Under the pieces are notes generated by a model. It was not told the DNA's origin and searched no databases. It saw only the letters and a list, made by a program, of their open reading frames with translations. From positions 248,001-312,000 of the forward strand of contig NZ_AP022599.1 in NCBI RefSeq assembly GCF_010725725.1: DNA of 64,000 bases, read 5' to 3'. Made by a program: the position numbers and the translations under genes. This DNA is from Mycolicibacterium pulveris (lineage in GTDB: Bacteria; Actinomycetota; Actinomycetes; Mycobacteriales; Mycobacteriaceae). Shown piece by piece: positions 15,268 through 25,799 of the stretch (positions within the stretch are counted from its first letter, which is position 1; each line of letters starts with the position of its first letter).

Positions 15268-15792
15268 ATGACTCTCGAGGAGCGCATCGCGCGCCACGTC
15301 CGGATGGCCGAGGCCTACCGCGACGCTTACCTGCGCCAAGGCGTGCAAGACGGCGAGGCCTTCGCCGACGCCTGGAAGTTCGCCGAGGACGGCGTGTACG
15401 TGTCGCCGTACTTCACCGGTGACCAGGTTTTCAAGCTCAGCGAGTTCCCCTCCGACACGGCGCGGGCCTCGACGTTGGAGGCCACCGTGTACTCGTTGAG
15501 CTTCCCCGACTGGAAGCCGGCGTCGTTCAACTACTGGCCATCCGAGAACGGCCTGGTGATGAAGACCCGGTGGGAGGGCCACACCACTGACGGCACCAAG
15601 ATGGGCTTCTACTCCTACAGCTTCTTGGAGACCGACGACGAGTGTGAGATCACCCGGTGGGAAACGCACGTCAATGACGAGTACAACGCGTTCCTCGACG
15701 TCGCGATCGGTGTGCACGGCCCGTTCCACGGCACCGGTGAATACCTCGAGGCGTTGGAACGCCGCCTGGCCGAATCCGAGGTGACGGAATGA
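15268..15792 (+). CDS. NTF2-fold protein, possible oxygenase small subunit
   Basis: A 174-residue protein following the Rieske alpha subunit by 32 bases. Size, position and the strand-rich pattern (MKTRWEGHTTDGTKMGFYSYSF as a central sheet, cited by its ends) suggest an NTF2/SnoaL-like fold. Ring-hydroxylating dioxygenase beta subunits have the same fold and about the same length, so it may be a structural small subunit, but it lacks an obvious beta-subunit signature and could be an isomerase or hydrolase. A purine-rich GAAAGGAAGC lies before the ATG. It overlaps the next gene by 4 bases (ATGA). Confidence 0.75.
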   Translation: MTLEERIARHVRMAEAYRDAYLRQGVQDGEAFADAWKFAEDGVYVSPYFTGDQVFKLSEFPSDTARASTLEATVYSLSFPDWKPASFNYWPSENGLVMKTRWEGHTTDGTKMGFYSYSFLETDDECEITRWETHVNDEYNAFLDVAIGVHGPFHGTGEYLEALERRLAESEVTE

Positions 15793-16253
15793 CCAGCGTG
15801 GACGAGGTGCTTGCGACGGCGACGGGCCGATCGCGCGCCGTGCTGGAGTACAGCCAGATCACCAAGCGCCTGGTTGATGCCGCCAAGGATCCCGGGTTCA
15901 CCGCGGCGGACTGGGCACCGCTCGCCGAATTGATCGACGTCGACAACTTCGTCCGGGTGGGCCCGTTCAAGGAGGTGATGGACTGGGCGCAGTACGCGGA
16001 CTTTTTGACCAACTGGGCCAAGTCATCGGAATGGGATTGCATCTTTCAGCGTCTCACCGAGACGCCGGACGTGGTGTTCCTCGAACTCGAGGAGCACAGC
16101 CGCATCGGCGATTTCAGCAGCGCGGTCAACAGCGTGTCGCTGTATGAGTTCAACGCCGACAACAAGATTCGGCGCATCGCCGTCTACCTGCAGATGGAGC
16201 TGCCCAACACCGGGTCGGTGCCGAGCTTCGACGGCGCCGAGGGTGCGCAGTGA
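15789..16253 (+). CDS. NTF2-fold protein 2
   Basis: A 154-residue protein, translationally coupled to the preceding NTF2-like gene by an ATGA overlap. The C-terminal part SVSLYEFNADNKIRRIAVYL is the typical long strand of NTF2-like proteins. It is not a close copy of its neighbour. Having two such proteins behind one Rieske oxygenase suggests either a hetero-assembly or two later steps on the hydroxylated product. No signal peptide and no metal motif are visible. Confidence 0.75.
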   Translation: MTSVDEVLATATGRSRAVLEYSQITKRLVDAAKDPGFTAADWAPLAELIDVDNFVRVGPFKEVMDWAQYADFLTNWAKSSEWDCIFQRLTETPDVVFLELEEHSRIGDFSSAVNSVSLYEFNADNKIRRIAVYLQMELPNTGSVPSFDGAEGAQ

Positions 16254-16262
16254 GCCGCGACA

Positions 16263-17018
16263 ATGCCGTTTGAAAACACCACCGCGATCGTGACGGGCGG
16301 TGCCGCAGGCCTGGGGCTGGCCATCAGCGAGGCACTCGCGGCGCGGGGCACCAAGGTCGCGATCTTCGACATCGCCGCGGAGCAAATCGAAACGCAGGTC
16401 GACCGGTTGCGCGCCGACGGCGCGAAGGTCGCCGGCTACGTCGTCGATGTGTCCGACCGCAGTGCGGTGGAGGCTGCCGTCGCACAGGTGCGGGCGGACC
16501 TGGGCCCGGTACTGATCCTGATCAACAACGCCGGCATCGAGCAGTTCGGCAAGTTCGCCGAGATCACCGACGAGCAGTGGGACCGTGTCATGGCGGTCAA
16601 CCTGCGCGGCCCGTTCATCTGCACACAGGTGGTGCTCCCCGACATGATCGACGCGCACTGGGGCCGCATCGTCAACATTTCGTCGTCGAGCGCTCAGGGC
16701 GGGCAGTCGCGCATGGCCGCCTACGTCAGTTCCAAGGCGGGGGTCATCGGGTTCACCAAGAGCCTCGCGCTCGAACTGGGACCAAAAGGCATCACGGTCA
16801 ATACGATTCCGCCCGGCATGGTGGTGACTCCCATGCTGAAGAAGGCCATCGAGGAAGGACGTTTCACCGCCTCACTGGAGCACTTCGCCAAGATCACCCC
16901 GGTGCGCCGAGCGGGCCGGCCCGAGGACATCGCCAACGCCGCCATCTTCCTGTGCCAGGACGAATCCGACTACATCACCGGTCAGGTCATACCCGTCAAC
17001 GGAGGACGCCGGACATGA
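16263..17018 (+). CDS. Short-chain dehydrogenase/reductase
   Basis: A 251-residue classical SDR, an NAD(P)-dependent alcohol dehydrogenase/ketoreductase. The cofactor loop is TGGAAGLG near residue 12-19, the structural motif NNAG (about 86-89), the catalytic Ser in ISSSSAQGG and YxxxK in AYVSSKAG. The C-terminus IPVNGGRRT is usual. The acidic residue after the second strand (FDIA) suggests NAD preference. In the Rieske operon it could oxidise a diol or hydroxyl formed by the oxygenase. Its stop overlaps the start of the CMD-family gene (ATGA). Confidence 0.93.
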   Translation: MPFENTTAIVTGGAAGLGLAISEALAARGTKVAIFDIAAEQIETQVDRLRADGAKVAGYVVDVSDRSAVEAAVAQVRADLGPVLILINNAGIEQFGKFAEITDEQWDRVMAVNLRGPFICTQVVLPDMIDAHWGRIVNISSSSAQGGQSRMAAYVSSKAGVIGFTKSLALELGPKGITVNTIPPGMVVTPMLKKAIEEGRFTASLEHFAKITPVRRAGRPEDIANAAIFLCQDESDYITGQVIPVNGGRRT

Positions 17019-17614
17019 CCCACAGCACCCAGCCCCTCCTCGCACCATTGACGGCCGAGGAATGGGGAGACGACGAGTACGCCGCTTTCGGGGCGCTACT
17101 GGGCCTGCCCGGCGAGAAAGTGCCCCGCGCCGGTTCGGGGCATGCCACCGATCCCCTCAACTTCGACATCATCGGCCTGCTCGCTCGCCACCCGAAGATG
17201 GCCCGCCGCTTCCTGACCTTCAACGGCTGGTTGTTGCAACGCGGCGAATTGCCCTTGCGGCTGCGCGAACTGGCGATCCTGCGCGTCGCGTACACCCGCC
17301 GGTCCGAATTCTTCTGGGCCGAGCACACCAAGGTCGCCACCGAAGGTGGGATGCCGCCCGAAGACATCGCTCGCCTGGCCCACGGCAACGACGAATTCAC
17401 CGGGGCCGACCGGCTGGTGCTCGAGGCCACCGACGAGTTACTGGCCCGCGGCCGTGCCGATCCTCCGACGTGGCAACGCCTCACCGACGAACTCGGTACC
17501 CACCAGGCGATGGAACTCATCTTCGTCGTCGGCACCTACGCGATGTTGGCAATGGCCTTTCAGACCTGGGGATTGATGCCGCCGCCCGGCGGTGCTCCGT
17601 TGCCCGACGATTGA
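17015..17614 (+). CDS. Carboxymuconolactone decarboxylase (CMD) family protein
   Basis: A 199-residue alpha-helical protein of the AhpD/CMD superfamily. The core LRLRELAILRVAYTRRSEFFWAEH (cited by ends) carries the conserved Glu and His but has no CxxC, so it is not an AhpD-type peroxidase; it is closer to decarboxylase- or lyase-like members found beside catabolic genes. It is the last gene of the Rieske operon, coupled by ATGA to the SDR. A long hairpin follows directly after its stop and probably terminates transcription. Exact reaction unknown. Confidence 0.85.
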   Translation: MTHSTQPLLAPLTAEEWGDDEYAAFGALLGLPGEKVPRAGSGHATDPLNFDIIGLLARHPKMARRFLTFNGWLLQRGELPLRLRELAILRVAYTRRSEFFWAEHTKVATEGGMPPEDIARLAHGNDEFTGADRLVLEATDELLARGRADPPTWQRLTDELGTHQAMELIFVVGTYAMLAMAFQTWGLMPPPGGAPLPDD

Positions 17615-17675
17615 GACTGCGCACACGGCGCGATTCTTGAATCCAAGGCCGAATTCGCGCCCTGTGCGCAGTCTC
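17613..17675. terminator. Long bidirectional hairpin between convergent operons
   Basis: GAGACTGCGCACA (17613-17625) pairs perfectly with TGTGCGCAGTCTC (17663-17675), and an inner GGCGCGA/TCGCGCC pair extends the stem. It lies between the stops of the CMD-family gene and rlmN, starting within the last codons of the former. There is no long T-run, as is common for mycobacterial terminators. Confidence 0.65.
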
Positions 17676-17687
17676 GACCAAGAATGC

Positions 17688-18812
17688 TCAACTCTGCGCG
17701 GCCAACTGCCCACACGCGGCGGCGATTTCGCGCCCGCGAGTGTCGCGCACCGTGCACGAGACGCCCCGCTCGCGCACCCGCCGAACGAACTCGCGCTCGG
17801 CGGGCTTGGGGCTGGCGTCCCACTCACTGCCGGGCGTCGGGTTCAGCGGGATGACGTTGACATGCGCCAGCGGACCCAGTGCACCATGCAACCGCTTGCC
17901 CAAAAGGTCGGCGCGCCAGGGCTGATCGTTGACGTCGCGGATCAACGCATACTCGATCGACACCCGGCGACCCGTCACCTCGGCGTAGTACCGCGCGGCG
18001 TCGAGCGCCTCGGACACCTTCCAGCGGTTGTTCACCGGTACGAGCGTGTCGCGCAGTTCGTCGTCGGGGGCGTGTAGCGACAACGCCAGTGTGACGCCGA
18101 GCCTTTCGTCGGCGAGCTTGCGGATCGCCGGGGCCAACCCGACCGTTGACACCGTGACCGATCGGGCCGAGATGCCGAACCCGTTGGGAGCGGGCCCGAT
18201 GATCCGTCGCACTGCTGCGAGCACCCGGTTGTAGTTGGCCAGCGGCTCCCCCATGCCCATGAACACGATGTTGGACAGCCGCCCCCCTCGGGCCGCAGAC
18301 GCGATTCCCTCCCCGTCGCGGTCACGCAACTCGACCGCAGCGGCGCGCACCTGCTCGAGGATCTCGGCGGCCGACAGGTTGCGCTGGAGCCCACCCTGGC
18401 CGGTCGCACAGAACGGGCAGGCCATTCCGCAGCCCGCCTGTGACGATATGCAGACCGTGTTGCGCTGCTGGTAGCGCATCAGCACCGACTCGAACGTGGT
18501 GCCGTCCACCGCGCGCCACAGCATCTTGCGCGTCTGGCCCGCATCGGTTTCGATCTCGCGCACCGCGTCGAGCAGCGCCGGGAACAACGCCTCTGCGACC
18601 TTGTCCCGCACCGCGGCCGGCAGGTCGGTCATCTGCCGCGGATCGGCGATCAACCTGCCGTAGTACTGGTTGGCCAGCTGCTTGGCCCGAAAAGCCGGAA
18701 GCCCGAGTTCGGTGACCGCCGCCGCCCGGTCACTCTCGTCGAGGTCGGCGAAATGCCGCGGCGGCATGGCGCGGCGCGGCGGATCGAAAACCAGCGGTAG
18801 GGAGGCAGACAT
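17688..18812 (-). CDS. rlmN: 23S rRNA (adenine-2503 C2)-methyltransferase RlmN
   Basis: A 374-residue radical-SAM enzyme that methylates C2 of A2503 in 23S rRNA (and A37 of some tRNAs). The CxxxCxxC cluster motif is CGMACPFC, after SSQAG. The resolving Cys near the C-terminus is in [19 protein letters not shown] is the SAM-binding GGE-like motif. The N-terminal helical domain with [11 protein letters not shown] is complete. It is the distal gene of the pyrH-frr-cdsA-rlmN row, 23 bases after cdsA, as in other mycobacteria. Cfr, the resistance homologue that methylates C8, is excluded by the context and length. Confidence 0.96.
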   Translation of the reverse strand: MSASLPLVFDPPRRAMPPRHFADLDESDRAAAVTELGLPAFRAKQLANQYYGRLIADPRQMTDLPAAVRDKVAEALFPALLDAVREIETDAGQTRKMLWRAVDGTTFESVLMRYQQRNTVCISSQAGCGMACPFCATGQGGLQRNLSAAEILEQVRAAAVELRDRDGEGIASAARGGRLSNIVFMGMGEPLANYNRVLAAVRRIIGPAPNGFGISARSVTVSTVGLAPAIRKLADERLGVTLALSLHAPDDELRDTLVPVNNRWKVSEALDAARYYAEVTGRRVSIEYALIRDVNDQPWRADLLGKRLHGALGPLAHVNVIPLNPTPGSEWDASPKPAEREFVRRVRERGVSCTVRDTRGREIAAACGQLAAQS

Positions 18813-18835
18813 GTGCCCTCCAGTATGCCGGGGCG

Positions 18836-19720
18836 TCAGGCCAACAGCGTCAGCACGATCCAGCCGGCCACCGCCGACGGCAGCATCGCATCGATCCGGT
18901 CCATGAGGCCGCCGTGGCCCGGCAGCAACGTACCCATGTCCTTGATGCCCAGGTCACGCTTGACCTGCGACTCGACCAGATCGCCCAGCACACCGGTGAT
19001 CACCAGCAACAGGCCCAGCGGAAGGCCGACCCACCACGGCTTGTCGAGCAGGAACGTCACCGCGAGCACGGATGCGGCGGTCCCGAACAGCAGCGATCCG
19101 GCCATCCCCTCCCACGATTTCTTCGGGCTGATCGCCGGCGCCATCAGGTGCTTGCCGAACAACACCCCGCCGACGTAGCCGCCGATATCGCCGAACACCA
19201 CCGTGGCGATGACGGCGAACACCCGCCCGCCGCCGTGTTCCTGGAAGATCAGCAGCGCACTGAACCCGGCGAACAGCGGCACCCATGTCGCAACCAGGAT
19301 CGTCGCCGCGATATCACGCAGATAGTTCACCGGCTGCTTGCGCAGTCCCTGGCCGACCAACCGCCACACCATCGCGGCCACGACCGTGCCCCCGTAGGCA
19401 CCCAGCAGGCCGGCCGGACCCCATGGCCACGTCAACCAGATCATCGCCTGGCCGCCGATCAACAGCGGGACGGCCGGCAGGGCGTACCCGGCGTCGCGCA
19501 TTCGGCGGATGACTTCGTGGGTGGCGACCGGAATCGCCACCGCGAGCATGACCAGCCACCCGATCGGCACGAAGAGCAACACCCCGATGGCCAGCGCACC
19601 GAGGACGACACCGACCGCGATCGCGGCGGGCAGATTGCGGCCCGCCCGCGAGGTCTTTTCGGGCGGCTCGCTTGGGCCGGCTTCGGTGTCTGCCACGGGA
19701 GTCGCTCGCTGTCGGGCCAC
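18836..19720 (-). CDS. cdsA: Phosphatidate cytidylyltransferase CdsA
   Basis: A 294-residue integral membrane enzyme that makes CDP-diacylglycerol from phosphatidic acid and CTP, the precursor of phosphatidylinositol, PE and cardiolipin. It has several hydrophobic helices from about residue 30 onward. The signature is at the end: [20 protein letters not shown] and [10 protein letters not shown], with the conserved Lys-Arg-Asp and Asp residues. PKKSWEG earlier is also conserved. It starts at a GTG that shares one base with the frr stop, so translation is coupled. The hydrophilic N-terminus of about 28 residues is variable in mycobacteria. Confidence 0.96.
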   Translation of the reverse strand: MARQRATPVADTEAGPSEPPEKTSRAGRNLPAAIAVGVVLGALAIGVLLFVPIGWLVMLAVAIPVATHEVIRRMRDAGYALPAVPLLIGGQAMIWLTWPWGPAGLLGAYGGTVVAAMVWRLVGQGLRKQPVNYLRDIAATILVATWVPLFAGFSALLIFQEHGGGRVFAVIATVVFGDIGGYVGGVLFGKHLMAPAISPKKSWEGMAGSLLFGTAASVLAVTFLLDKPWWVGLPLGLLLVITGVLGDLVESQVKRDLGIKDMGTLLPGHGGLMDRIDAMLPSAVAGWIVLTLLA

Positions 19721-20277
19721 TAGACCTCCAGCAACTCGCCTTCCTTGTGTTTGACCAGGTCGTCGATCTGGCTCGTGTACTGGTGGGTGGTCTTGTCGAG
19801 GTCCTTTTCCGCGCGGGCGACCTCGTCCTCGCCGGCCTCGCCGTCTTTTTTGATGCGGTGAAGTTCCTCCATCGCCTTACGACGGATGTTGCGCACCGCC
19901 ACCCGCGCCTCCTCGCCCTTGGCCTTGGCTTGTTTGACGAGGTCACGGCGGCGTTCTTCGGTGAGCTGCGGGATGGCCACCCGGATCACGTTGCCGTCGT
20001 TGGTCGGGTTCACCCCGAGGTCGGAGTTGCGGATCGCATCCTCGATGTTGCGCAACTGGTTTGCCTCGTACGGCTTGATCACGACCAACCGCGCTTCGGG
20101 CACGTTGATGCTGGACAGCTGCGTGATGGGGGTGGCCGTGCCGTAGTAGTCGACGGTGACACGGTTGAACATGCCGGGGTTGGCCCGGCCGGTGCGGATC
20201 GACGCCAGGTCGTCGCGCGCCACCGCCACCGCCTTTTCCATCTTCTCTTCGGCGTCGAAGAGGGTTTCGTCGATCAC
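19720..20277 (-). CDS. frr: Ribosome recycling factor
   Basis: A 185-residue protein that, with EF-G, splits the post-termination ribosome. The length is exactly the family norm. It opens [17 protein letters not shown] and has the conserved [13 protein letters not shown] at about 31-43 and RRDLVKQAK at the start of the long helix bundle arm. The C-terminal [10 protein letters not shown] is typical for actinobacteria. It lies between pyrH and cdsA, the standard order. Confidence 0.98.
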   Translation of the reverse strand: MIDETLFDAEEKMEKAVAVARDDLASIRTGRANPGMFNRVTVDYYGTATPITQLSSINVPEARLVVIKPYEANQLRNIEDAIRNSDLGVNPTNDGNVIRVAIPQLTEERRRDLVKQAKAKGEEARVAVRNIRRKAMEELHRIKKDGEAGEDEVARAEKDLDKTTHQYTSQIDDLVKHKEGELLEV

Positions 20278-20319
20278 GGTGCTTCTCCTGTTCCTGCTTT
20301 TCGGGTGCGCAGCCGACCG

Positions 20320-21126
20320 TCAGGTGGTGACCAGTGTCCCGATCTTCTCACCTGCCACGGCCCGCGCGATATTGCCGTCGACCAGAAGGTTGAACACCAG
20401 GATCGGCATCCCGTTGTCCATGCACAGGCTGAAGGCGGTGGCGTCGGCGACCTTCAGGCCACGGTCGATGACCTCGCGGTGGCTGATCGTGGTCAGCAGC
20501 TCGGCGTCGGGGTTCTGCTTGGGGTCGGCGGTGTAGACGCCGTCGACGCCCTTGGCCATCAGCACCACCTCGGCGCCGATCTCCAGTGCCCGCTGGGCCG
20601 CGGTGGTGTCGGTGGAGAAGTACGGCAGGCCCATGCCCGCGCCGAAGATCACCACCCGCCCCTTCTCCAGGTGCCTGCGCGCCCGCAGCGGAATGTAGGG
20701 CTCGGCGACTTGGCCCATCGTGATCGCGGTCTGCACTCGGGTCGCGATGCCTTCCTTCTCCAGGAAGTCTTGCAGCGCAAGGCTGTTCATGACGGTGCCG
20801 AGCATGCCCATGTAGTCGCTGCGGGTGCGCTCCATCCCGCGCTGTTGCAGCTGCGCGCCGCGGAAGAAGTTGCCGCCGCCGATGACGACGGCCACCTGCA
20901 CACCGCTGCGGACCACTTCGGCGATCTGGCGGGCGACCTGGTGCACGACGTCGGGGTCCAGCCCCACTTGTCCCCCGCCGAACATCTCGCCGCCGAGTTT
21001 GAGCAGCACGCGCGAGTACATCGGCCGGATCGACGAATCAGCTGGGGCCGATGGGCTCGCGCCGTTGGGGCCTGTGGGCTTCGACGCCGCCTGACCGGCC
21101 GCGGCGCTGTCGACGGGGTCCGCCAT
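20320..21126 (-). CDS. pyrH: UMP kinase PyrH
   Basis: A 268-residue amino-acid-kinase-fold enzyme that phosphorylates UMP to UDP for nucleic acid and sugar-nucleotide synthesis, usually activated by GTP and inhibited by UTP. It shows [40 protein letters not shown] and the C-terminal [10 protein letters not shown], all nearly identical to the M. tuberculosis protein. The ATG at 21126 (MADPVD) is chosen because the Mtb protein has a similar short low-complexity N-tail; a codon 12 positions upstream is also open. The N-terminal 25 residues are Ala/Pro/Ser-rich and probably disordered. The frr gene follows after 42 bases. Confidence 0.97.
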   Translation of the reverse strand: MADPVDSAAAGQAASKPTGPNGASPSAPADSSIRPMYSRVLLKLGGEMFGGGQVGLDPDVVHQVARQIAEVVRSGVQVAVVIGGGNFFRGAQLQQRGMERTRSDYMGMLGTVMNSLALQDFLEKEGIATRVQTAITMGQVAEPYIPLRARRHLEKGRVVIFGAGMGLPYFSTDTTAAQRALEIGAEVVLMAKGVDGVYTADPKQNPDAELLTTISHREVIDRGLKVADATAFSLCMDNGMPILVFNLLVDGNIARAVAGEKIGTLVTT

Positions 21127-21205
21127 CCGACTCCTTCGAGGTCCTCGCTGAGTTCCCCTCATCCTGCCTCATGGCGGCCACCCCGGCGCTGCGGGGTCGG
21201 CGTGG

Positions 21206-22385
<1,180 letters not shown>

Positions 22386-22424
22386 GTCTGCGCGCGGCCG
22401 GGGTGACAGGCCAGAATGGTGGCG

Positions 22425-23552
22425 ATGAAGATCGTCTTGGCGCCTGACTCGTTCAAGGAGTCGATGACCGCGTCGCAGGCGGTCGCCGCGATGCGCGCCG
22501 GTGTGCAGGCGGTACTGCCGGATGCCGAGTGCGTCGAGGTGCCCATGGCCGACGGCGGCGAAGGCACCGTCGATGCCGTCGTCGACGCACTGCACGGCCG
22601 GCGCGTCGAGGCCGTCGTCCAAGACGCACTCGGCCGGCCGGTGACCGCCGCCTACGGCCACGTTCCGCTGCGCCAGCTCGCGGTGATCGAGATCGCGGCC
22701 GCGGCGGGCCTGGAGCGCATCCCCGTCGCCCAGCGAGATGTGCTGCGGGCCAGCACCTTCGGTGTCGGCGAACTCATCCGATCGGCCCTCGACCGCGGTG
22801 CCGAGGATCTTCTGATCGGGTTGGGCGGGTCGGCCACCAACGACGGCGGCGCGGGCATGCTCGTCGCGCTCGGCGCGGTGCTGACCGACGCCGCCGGAAA
22901 CCCGCTGGAGCCCGGCGGCGCGGCCCTGCAGCGGCTCGAAAGCATCGACATCAGCGGCCTGGATCCTCGGTTGCACGACGTGCGGGTCCGCGTCGCATCC
23001 GATGTCACCGCTCCCCTGCTGGGGCCCACGGGTGCCAGCGCGGTGTTCGGGCCACAGAAGGGCGCGAGCGCCGCCGATGTGCAGTCGCTGGATTCGGCGT
23101 TGTCGCGCCTGGCCACCGTCACGGCGACGACGCTGGGTCGCGCGGAGCCGCAGCGCCCGGGGGCCGGTGCGGCGGGCGGCCTCGGCTTCGCGCTCGCCGA
23201 GTTTCTCGGCGCCGAGATCAGCCCGGGTGTCGACGAGGTCGCACGGACGGTCGGCCTCGAGCGAGCGCTGCTCGGTGCCGACTGGGTGTTCACCGGCGAG
23301 GGCAGTGTCGACGCCCAAACCGTCATGGGCAAAACACCTTTCGGCGTCGCGCAGCTGGCGGTGAAGGCCGGCGCCCGCGTCGTGATCTTCGCCGGGCGGG
23401 TCACCCAGGACGCGTCGGTGTTGTTCGACTACGGCGTGGACCGGCTGGTGGCGATCACCGCCGAAGGAACACCGATCGAGCAGGCGCTGCGCGAGGGGCC
23501 CGCCTCGCTGACCCGTGCGGCCGCACAGGTCTGCCGGGAGATCGCCGGCTGA
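22425..23552 (+). CDS. Glycerate kinase
   Basis: A 375-residue class II glycerate kinase (GarK/GlxK type), which phosphorylates D-glycerate to 2- or 3-phosphoglycerate with ATP. The N-terminus MKIVLAPDSFKESMTA and the block PMADGGEGTVDA are diagnostic, as are GLGGSATNDGGAGML and DWVFTGEGSVDAQT. Length is normal. The ATG at 22425 is chosen because it begins the conserved N-terminus directly. It follows the MarR gene by 39 bases in the same direction, but glycerate metabolism has no evident link with the repressor. Its stop is 3 bases from that of a convergent methyltransferase. Confidence 0.95.
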   Translation: MKIVLAPDSFKESMTASQAVAAMRAGVQAVLPDAECVEVPMADGGEGTVDAVVDALHGRRVEAVVQDALGRPVTAAYGHVPLRQLAVIEIAAAAGLERIPVAQRDVLRASTFGVGELIRSALDRGAEDLLIGLGGSATNDGGAGMLVALGAVLTDAAGNPLEPGGAALQRLESIDISGLDPRLHDVRVRVASDVTAPLLGPTGASAVFGPQKGASAADVQSLDSALSRLATVTATTLGRAEPQRPGAGAAGGLGFALAEFLGAEISPGVDEVARTVGLERALLGADWVFTGEGSVDAQTVMGKTPFGVAQLAVKAGARVVIFAGRVTQDASVLFDYGVDRLVAITAEGTPIEQALREGPASLTRAAAQVCREIAG

Positions 23553-23555
23553 CTT

Positions 23556-24323
23556 TCAGGCGGGCCAGCGGCCGATCCCGGCCATCATCACCGGTGTGCT
23601 CACCCGGATGTCCTCGGCGAAGTGTGCGGAGGTGGCCGCCGCGGCCTCGGCCGACAGCAGGCCCTCGTCGACCAGCGCCTGACGAAGGCTCTCGAAGGTC
23701 AGCCGGAAGAAGTCGAAACCTGGTGAACTGGAGTCGATCACGCGGACCCGGCCCTCGCCGCGGACGTCGACGAAGCCGGCGTCGGCGATGTCGCCGACAA
23801 CGCGCCTGCCGTAATCGGGGGCGAACCCGCGTCGTTGCATGAACTCCAGGACGGCGGCGGAAACCTCCCCGAACCCGTAGCTCTCGTCGTCGAAACCGAA
23901 GCTGCCCCAGTCGTAGTCCTCGAGGACGATCCAGCCGCCGGGCCGCAGCGTGGCGGCCAACCGGTCGAGAACCTGCCTGCGGTCAGCGAGATGCTCGAGG
24001 ACCAGCCGGGAGTGCACCAGATCGAATTCGGATTCCGGAAGGTCGTCTTCGCGAATGTCGATGCGGCGCACGGTGATCACCTCGGATGCCAGATCGTCGA
24101 CAAAGCGGGTGTCGATGTCGACCGCGGTGACCGTGGCGCCGCGGCCCGCCATCCATTCGACCATCGAGCCCCCGCCTGCCCCGACCTCCAGGCAGTTCCA
24201 TCCGGCGCCGATGCCGAGTTCGTCCAAGAGCGCCTGGCTGCCGGCATCCCACAGCGCCTCCATGCCACGCAGCCGCTCCCGCTCGTGGGCGAAGTCCTGC
24301 TCGAAGACGTAGTCGCGGGTCAT
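23556..24323 (-). CDS. SAM-dependent methyltransferase
   Basis: A 255-residue class I methyltransferase of UbiE/UbiG type. Motif I is CLEVGAGGGSMVEWMAGRG, motif II VTAVDIDTRF, then DLVHSRLVLEHLADR and LRPGGWIVLEDYDWG, which is the standard order. The substrate is unknown. The ATG at 24323 overlaps the amidase stop by 4 bases (ATGA) and is preferred; a GTG at 24341 would lengthen the protein by 6 residues. Operon membership with the amidase gene suggests a shared message but not a clear shared pathway. It is unrelated to the methyltransferase at 21206 beyond the fold. Confidence 0.9.
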   Translation of the reverse strand: MTRDYVFEQDFAHERERLRGMEALWDAGSQALLDELGIGAGWNCLEVGAGGGSMVEWMAGRGATVTAVDIDTRFVDDLASEVITVRRIDIREDDLPESEFDLVHSRLVLEHLADRRQVLDRLAATLRPGGWIVLEDYDWGSFGFDDESYGFGEVSAAVLEFMQRRGFAPDYGRRVVGDIADAGFVDVRGEGRVRVIDSSSPGFDFFRLTFESLRQALVDEGLLSAEAAAATSAHFAEDIRVSTPVMMAGIGRWPA

Positions 24324-25726
24324 GGCTTCAAACTCGGCCACGGCCGGGCCTCTTCGAGTTCATAGGCCAGTCTCAGCAGCCGGGCCTCCTGCCCCAGCGA
24401 CGCGGCGAACATCATGCCGACCGGCAGCCCGGATGCCGATTCCGCGAGCGGCAACGAAATGGCGGGCTCGCCAGTGGCGTTCTGCAGCGGGGTGTAGGCC
24501 ACCCAGTCGACCAGGCGATCGATGATCTGCTCATAGTCCGCGGTTGGATCGAGATGACCGATCGGCGGCGTCACGTCGGCCAGCGTCGGCGTCAACACCA
24601 CGTCGTAGGTGTCGGCCAGCCGCGAGGTGACCCGGCGGATCCGCGACAGCCGCGCGATCGCCAGCGGCACCCGGTGCAGGTTGCGCCCCGCGTGCCGCTC
24701 CAGGCCGAGGGTCAGGTTGTCCAACCGGGTCCGGTCGAAGCTCGGGCCGAACGCGCGTCGGCCGCCGCGCACGAGCGCGAACGCCAAAAACGCCCAGTAC
24801 AACAGGAAGTCGTGCATGAAGCGCGGCGGGATGGGGTTGTCGATGGTCGTGACTTTGTGGCCCAGCTCCTCGAGCAGCGCCGCGGTCTTGAGGGTGAGTT
24901 CGCGAACCTCCGGGCTGGCGTCGCGGGTGATCGATCGCGTGCACACCGCGACCCGTAGCCGCTGCCTGCCCGGATGGGTGATGTCGCCGATCGGCGGCAG
25001 CTTCGGGTTGGCGTACACCCGTTCCATCTCGCGGTAGAACGCGGCGGTGTCGCGGACCGACCGGCTGACCACCCCGTTGGCCACGATGCGCAACGGCATC
25101 TGGCGCATGTCCTTGTCCAGCGGCAGCCGTCCGCGTGACGGCTTCAGCCCGACCAAGCCGTTGCAGGCGGCCGGAATCCGGATGGAGCCGCCGCCGTCGT
25201 TGGCGTGCGCGATCGGCACCACCCCGGCGGCGACGAACGCCGCCGATCCCGACGAGGACGCACCGGCGGTGTGTTCGGTGTTCCACGGATTGCGTACCGG
25301 GCCCAGCCGGGGATGCTCAGCCGAGGCGCTGAAGCCGAACTCCGACAGCTGTGTCTTGCCGAGCAGCACAAGCCCGGTCGACAGATAGCCCTTGGCGAAG
25401 TCGCCGTGCGTCAGTTCGGGCCGCGGGTCCCACGCGTCGGTGCCGCTCATCGTCGGGATGCCGGCGACGGCGACGTTGTCCTTGAGAAAGGACGGCACGC
25501 CGTCGAAGTAGCCGCCGAACGACCGCGAGGCGTTCACGCGGGTACGGGCGCGGTCGAACGCCTGGTTGGCCAAGCCGTTGAGGGCCGGGTTGACGGCCTC
25601 GGTGCGGGCGATGGCAGCCGCGACGAGTTCGGCCGCCGACACCGTGCCCGCCCGTAGCGCGCCGACCAGGCCCACGGCGTCGAGATCACCTAGGGCGTCG
25701 TCGCCGAAGGCGGAGATGCGTTTCAT
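24320..25726 (-). CDS. amiC: Amidase AmiC (amidase signature family)
   Basis: A 468-residue amidase-signature enzyme, hydrolysing a carboxamide through the Ser-cisSer-Lys triad. The Lys is in PSFLKDNVAV, the cis-Ser in GASSSGSAAFVAAG, and the nucleophile Ser in DGGGSIRIPAACNGLVGLKP (cited to 20). Length fits. Position beside tsf matches amiC (Rv2888c) of M. tuberculosis, from which the symbol is taken. No signal peptide. The start ATG (MKRISAFGDD) is followed by the usual helical lead-in. The true substrate amide is not known. Confidence 0.92.
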   Translation of the reverse strand: MKRISAFGDDALGDLDAVGLVGALRAGTVSAAELVAAAIARTEAVNPALNGLANQAFDRARTRVNASRSFGGYFDGVPSFLKDNVAVAGIPTMSGTDAWDPRPELTHGDFAKGYLSTGLVLLGKTQLSEFGFSASAEHPRLGPVRNPWNTEHTAGASSSGSAAFVAAGVVPIAHANDGGGSIRIPAACNGLVGLKPSRGRLPLDKDMRQMPLRIVANGVVSRSVRDTAAFYREMERVYANPKLPPIGDITHPGRQRLRVAVCTRSITRDASPEVRELTLKTAALLEELGHKVTTIDNPIPPRFMHDFLLYWAFLAFALVRGGRRAFGPSFDRTRLDNLTLGLERHAGRNLHRVPLAIARLSRIRRVTSRLADTYDVVLTPTLADVTPPIGHLDPTADYEQIIDRLVDWVAYTPLQNATGEPAISLPLAESASGLPVGMMFAASLGQEARLLRLAYELEEARPWPSLKP

Positions 25727-25799
25727 GCCCTGACGGTACCAACTCGTACCGCCGTATGAAGGCGAGAAGGAAACAGCCGGGCGAGGGTCGGGCGGCGGG

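Noticed and set aside
17613-17687. tRNA or small RNA gene at the hairpin
   Set aside because: No cloverleaf, no CCA end or T-loop motif; a plain long inverted repeat.
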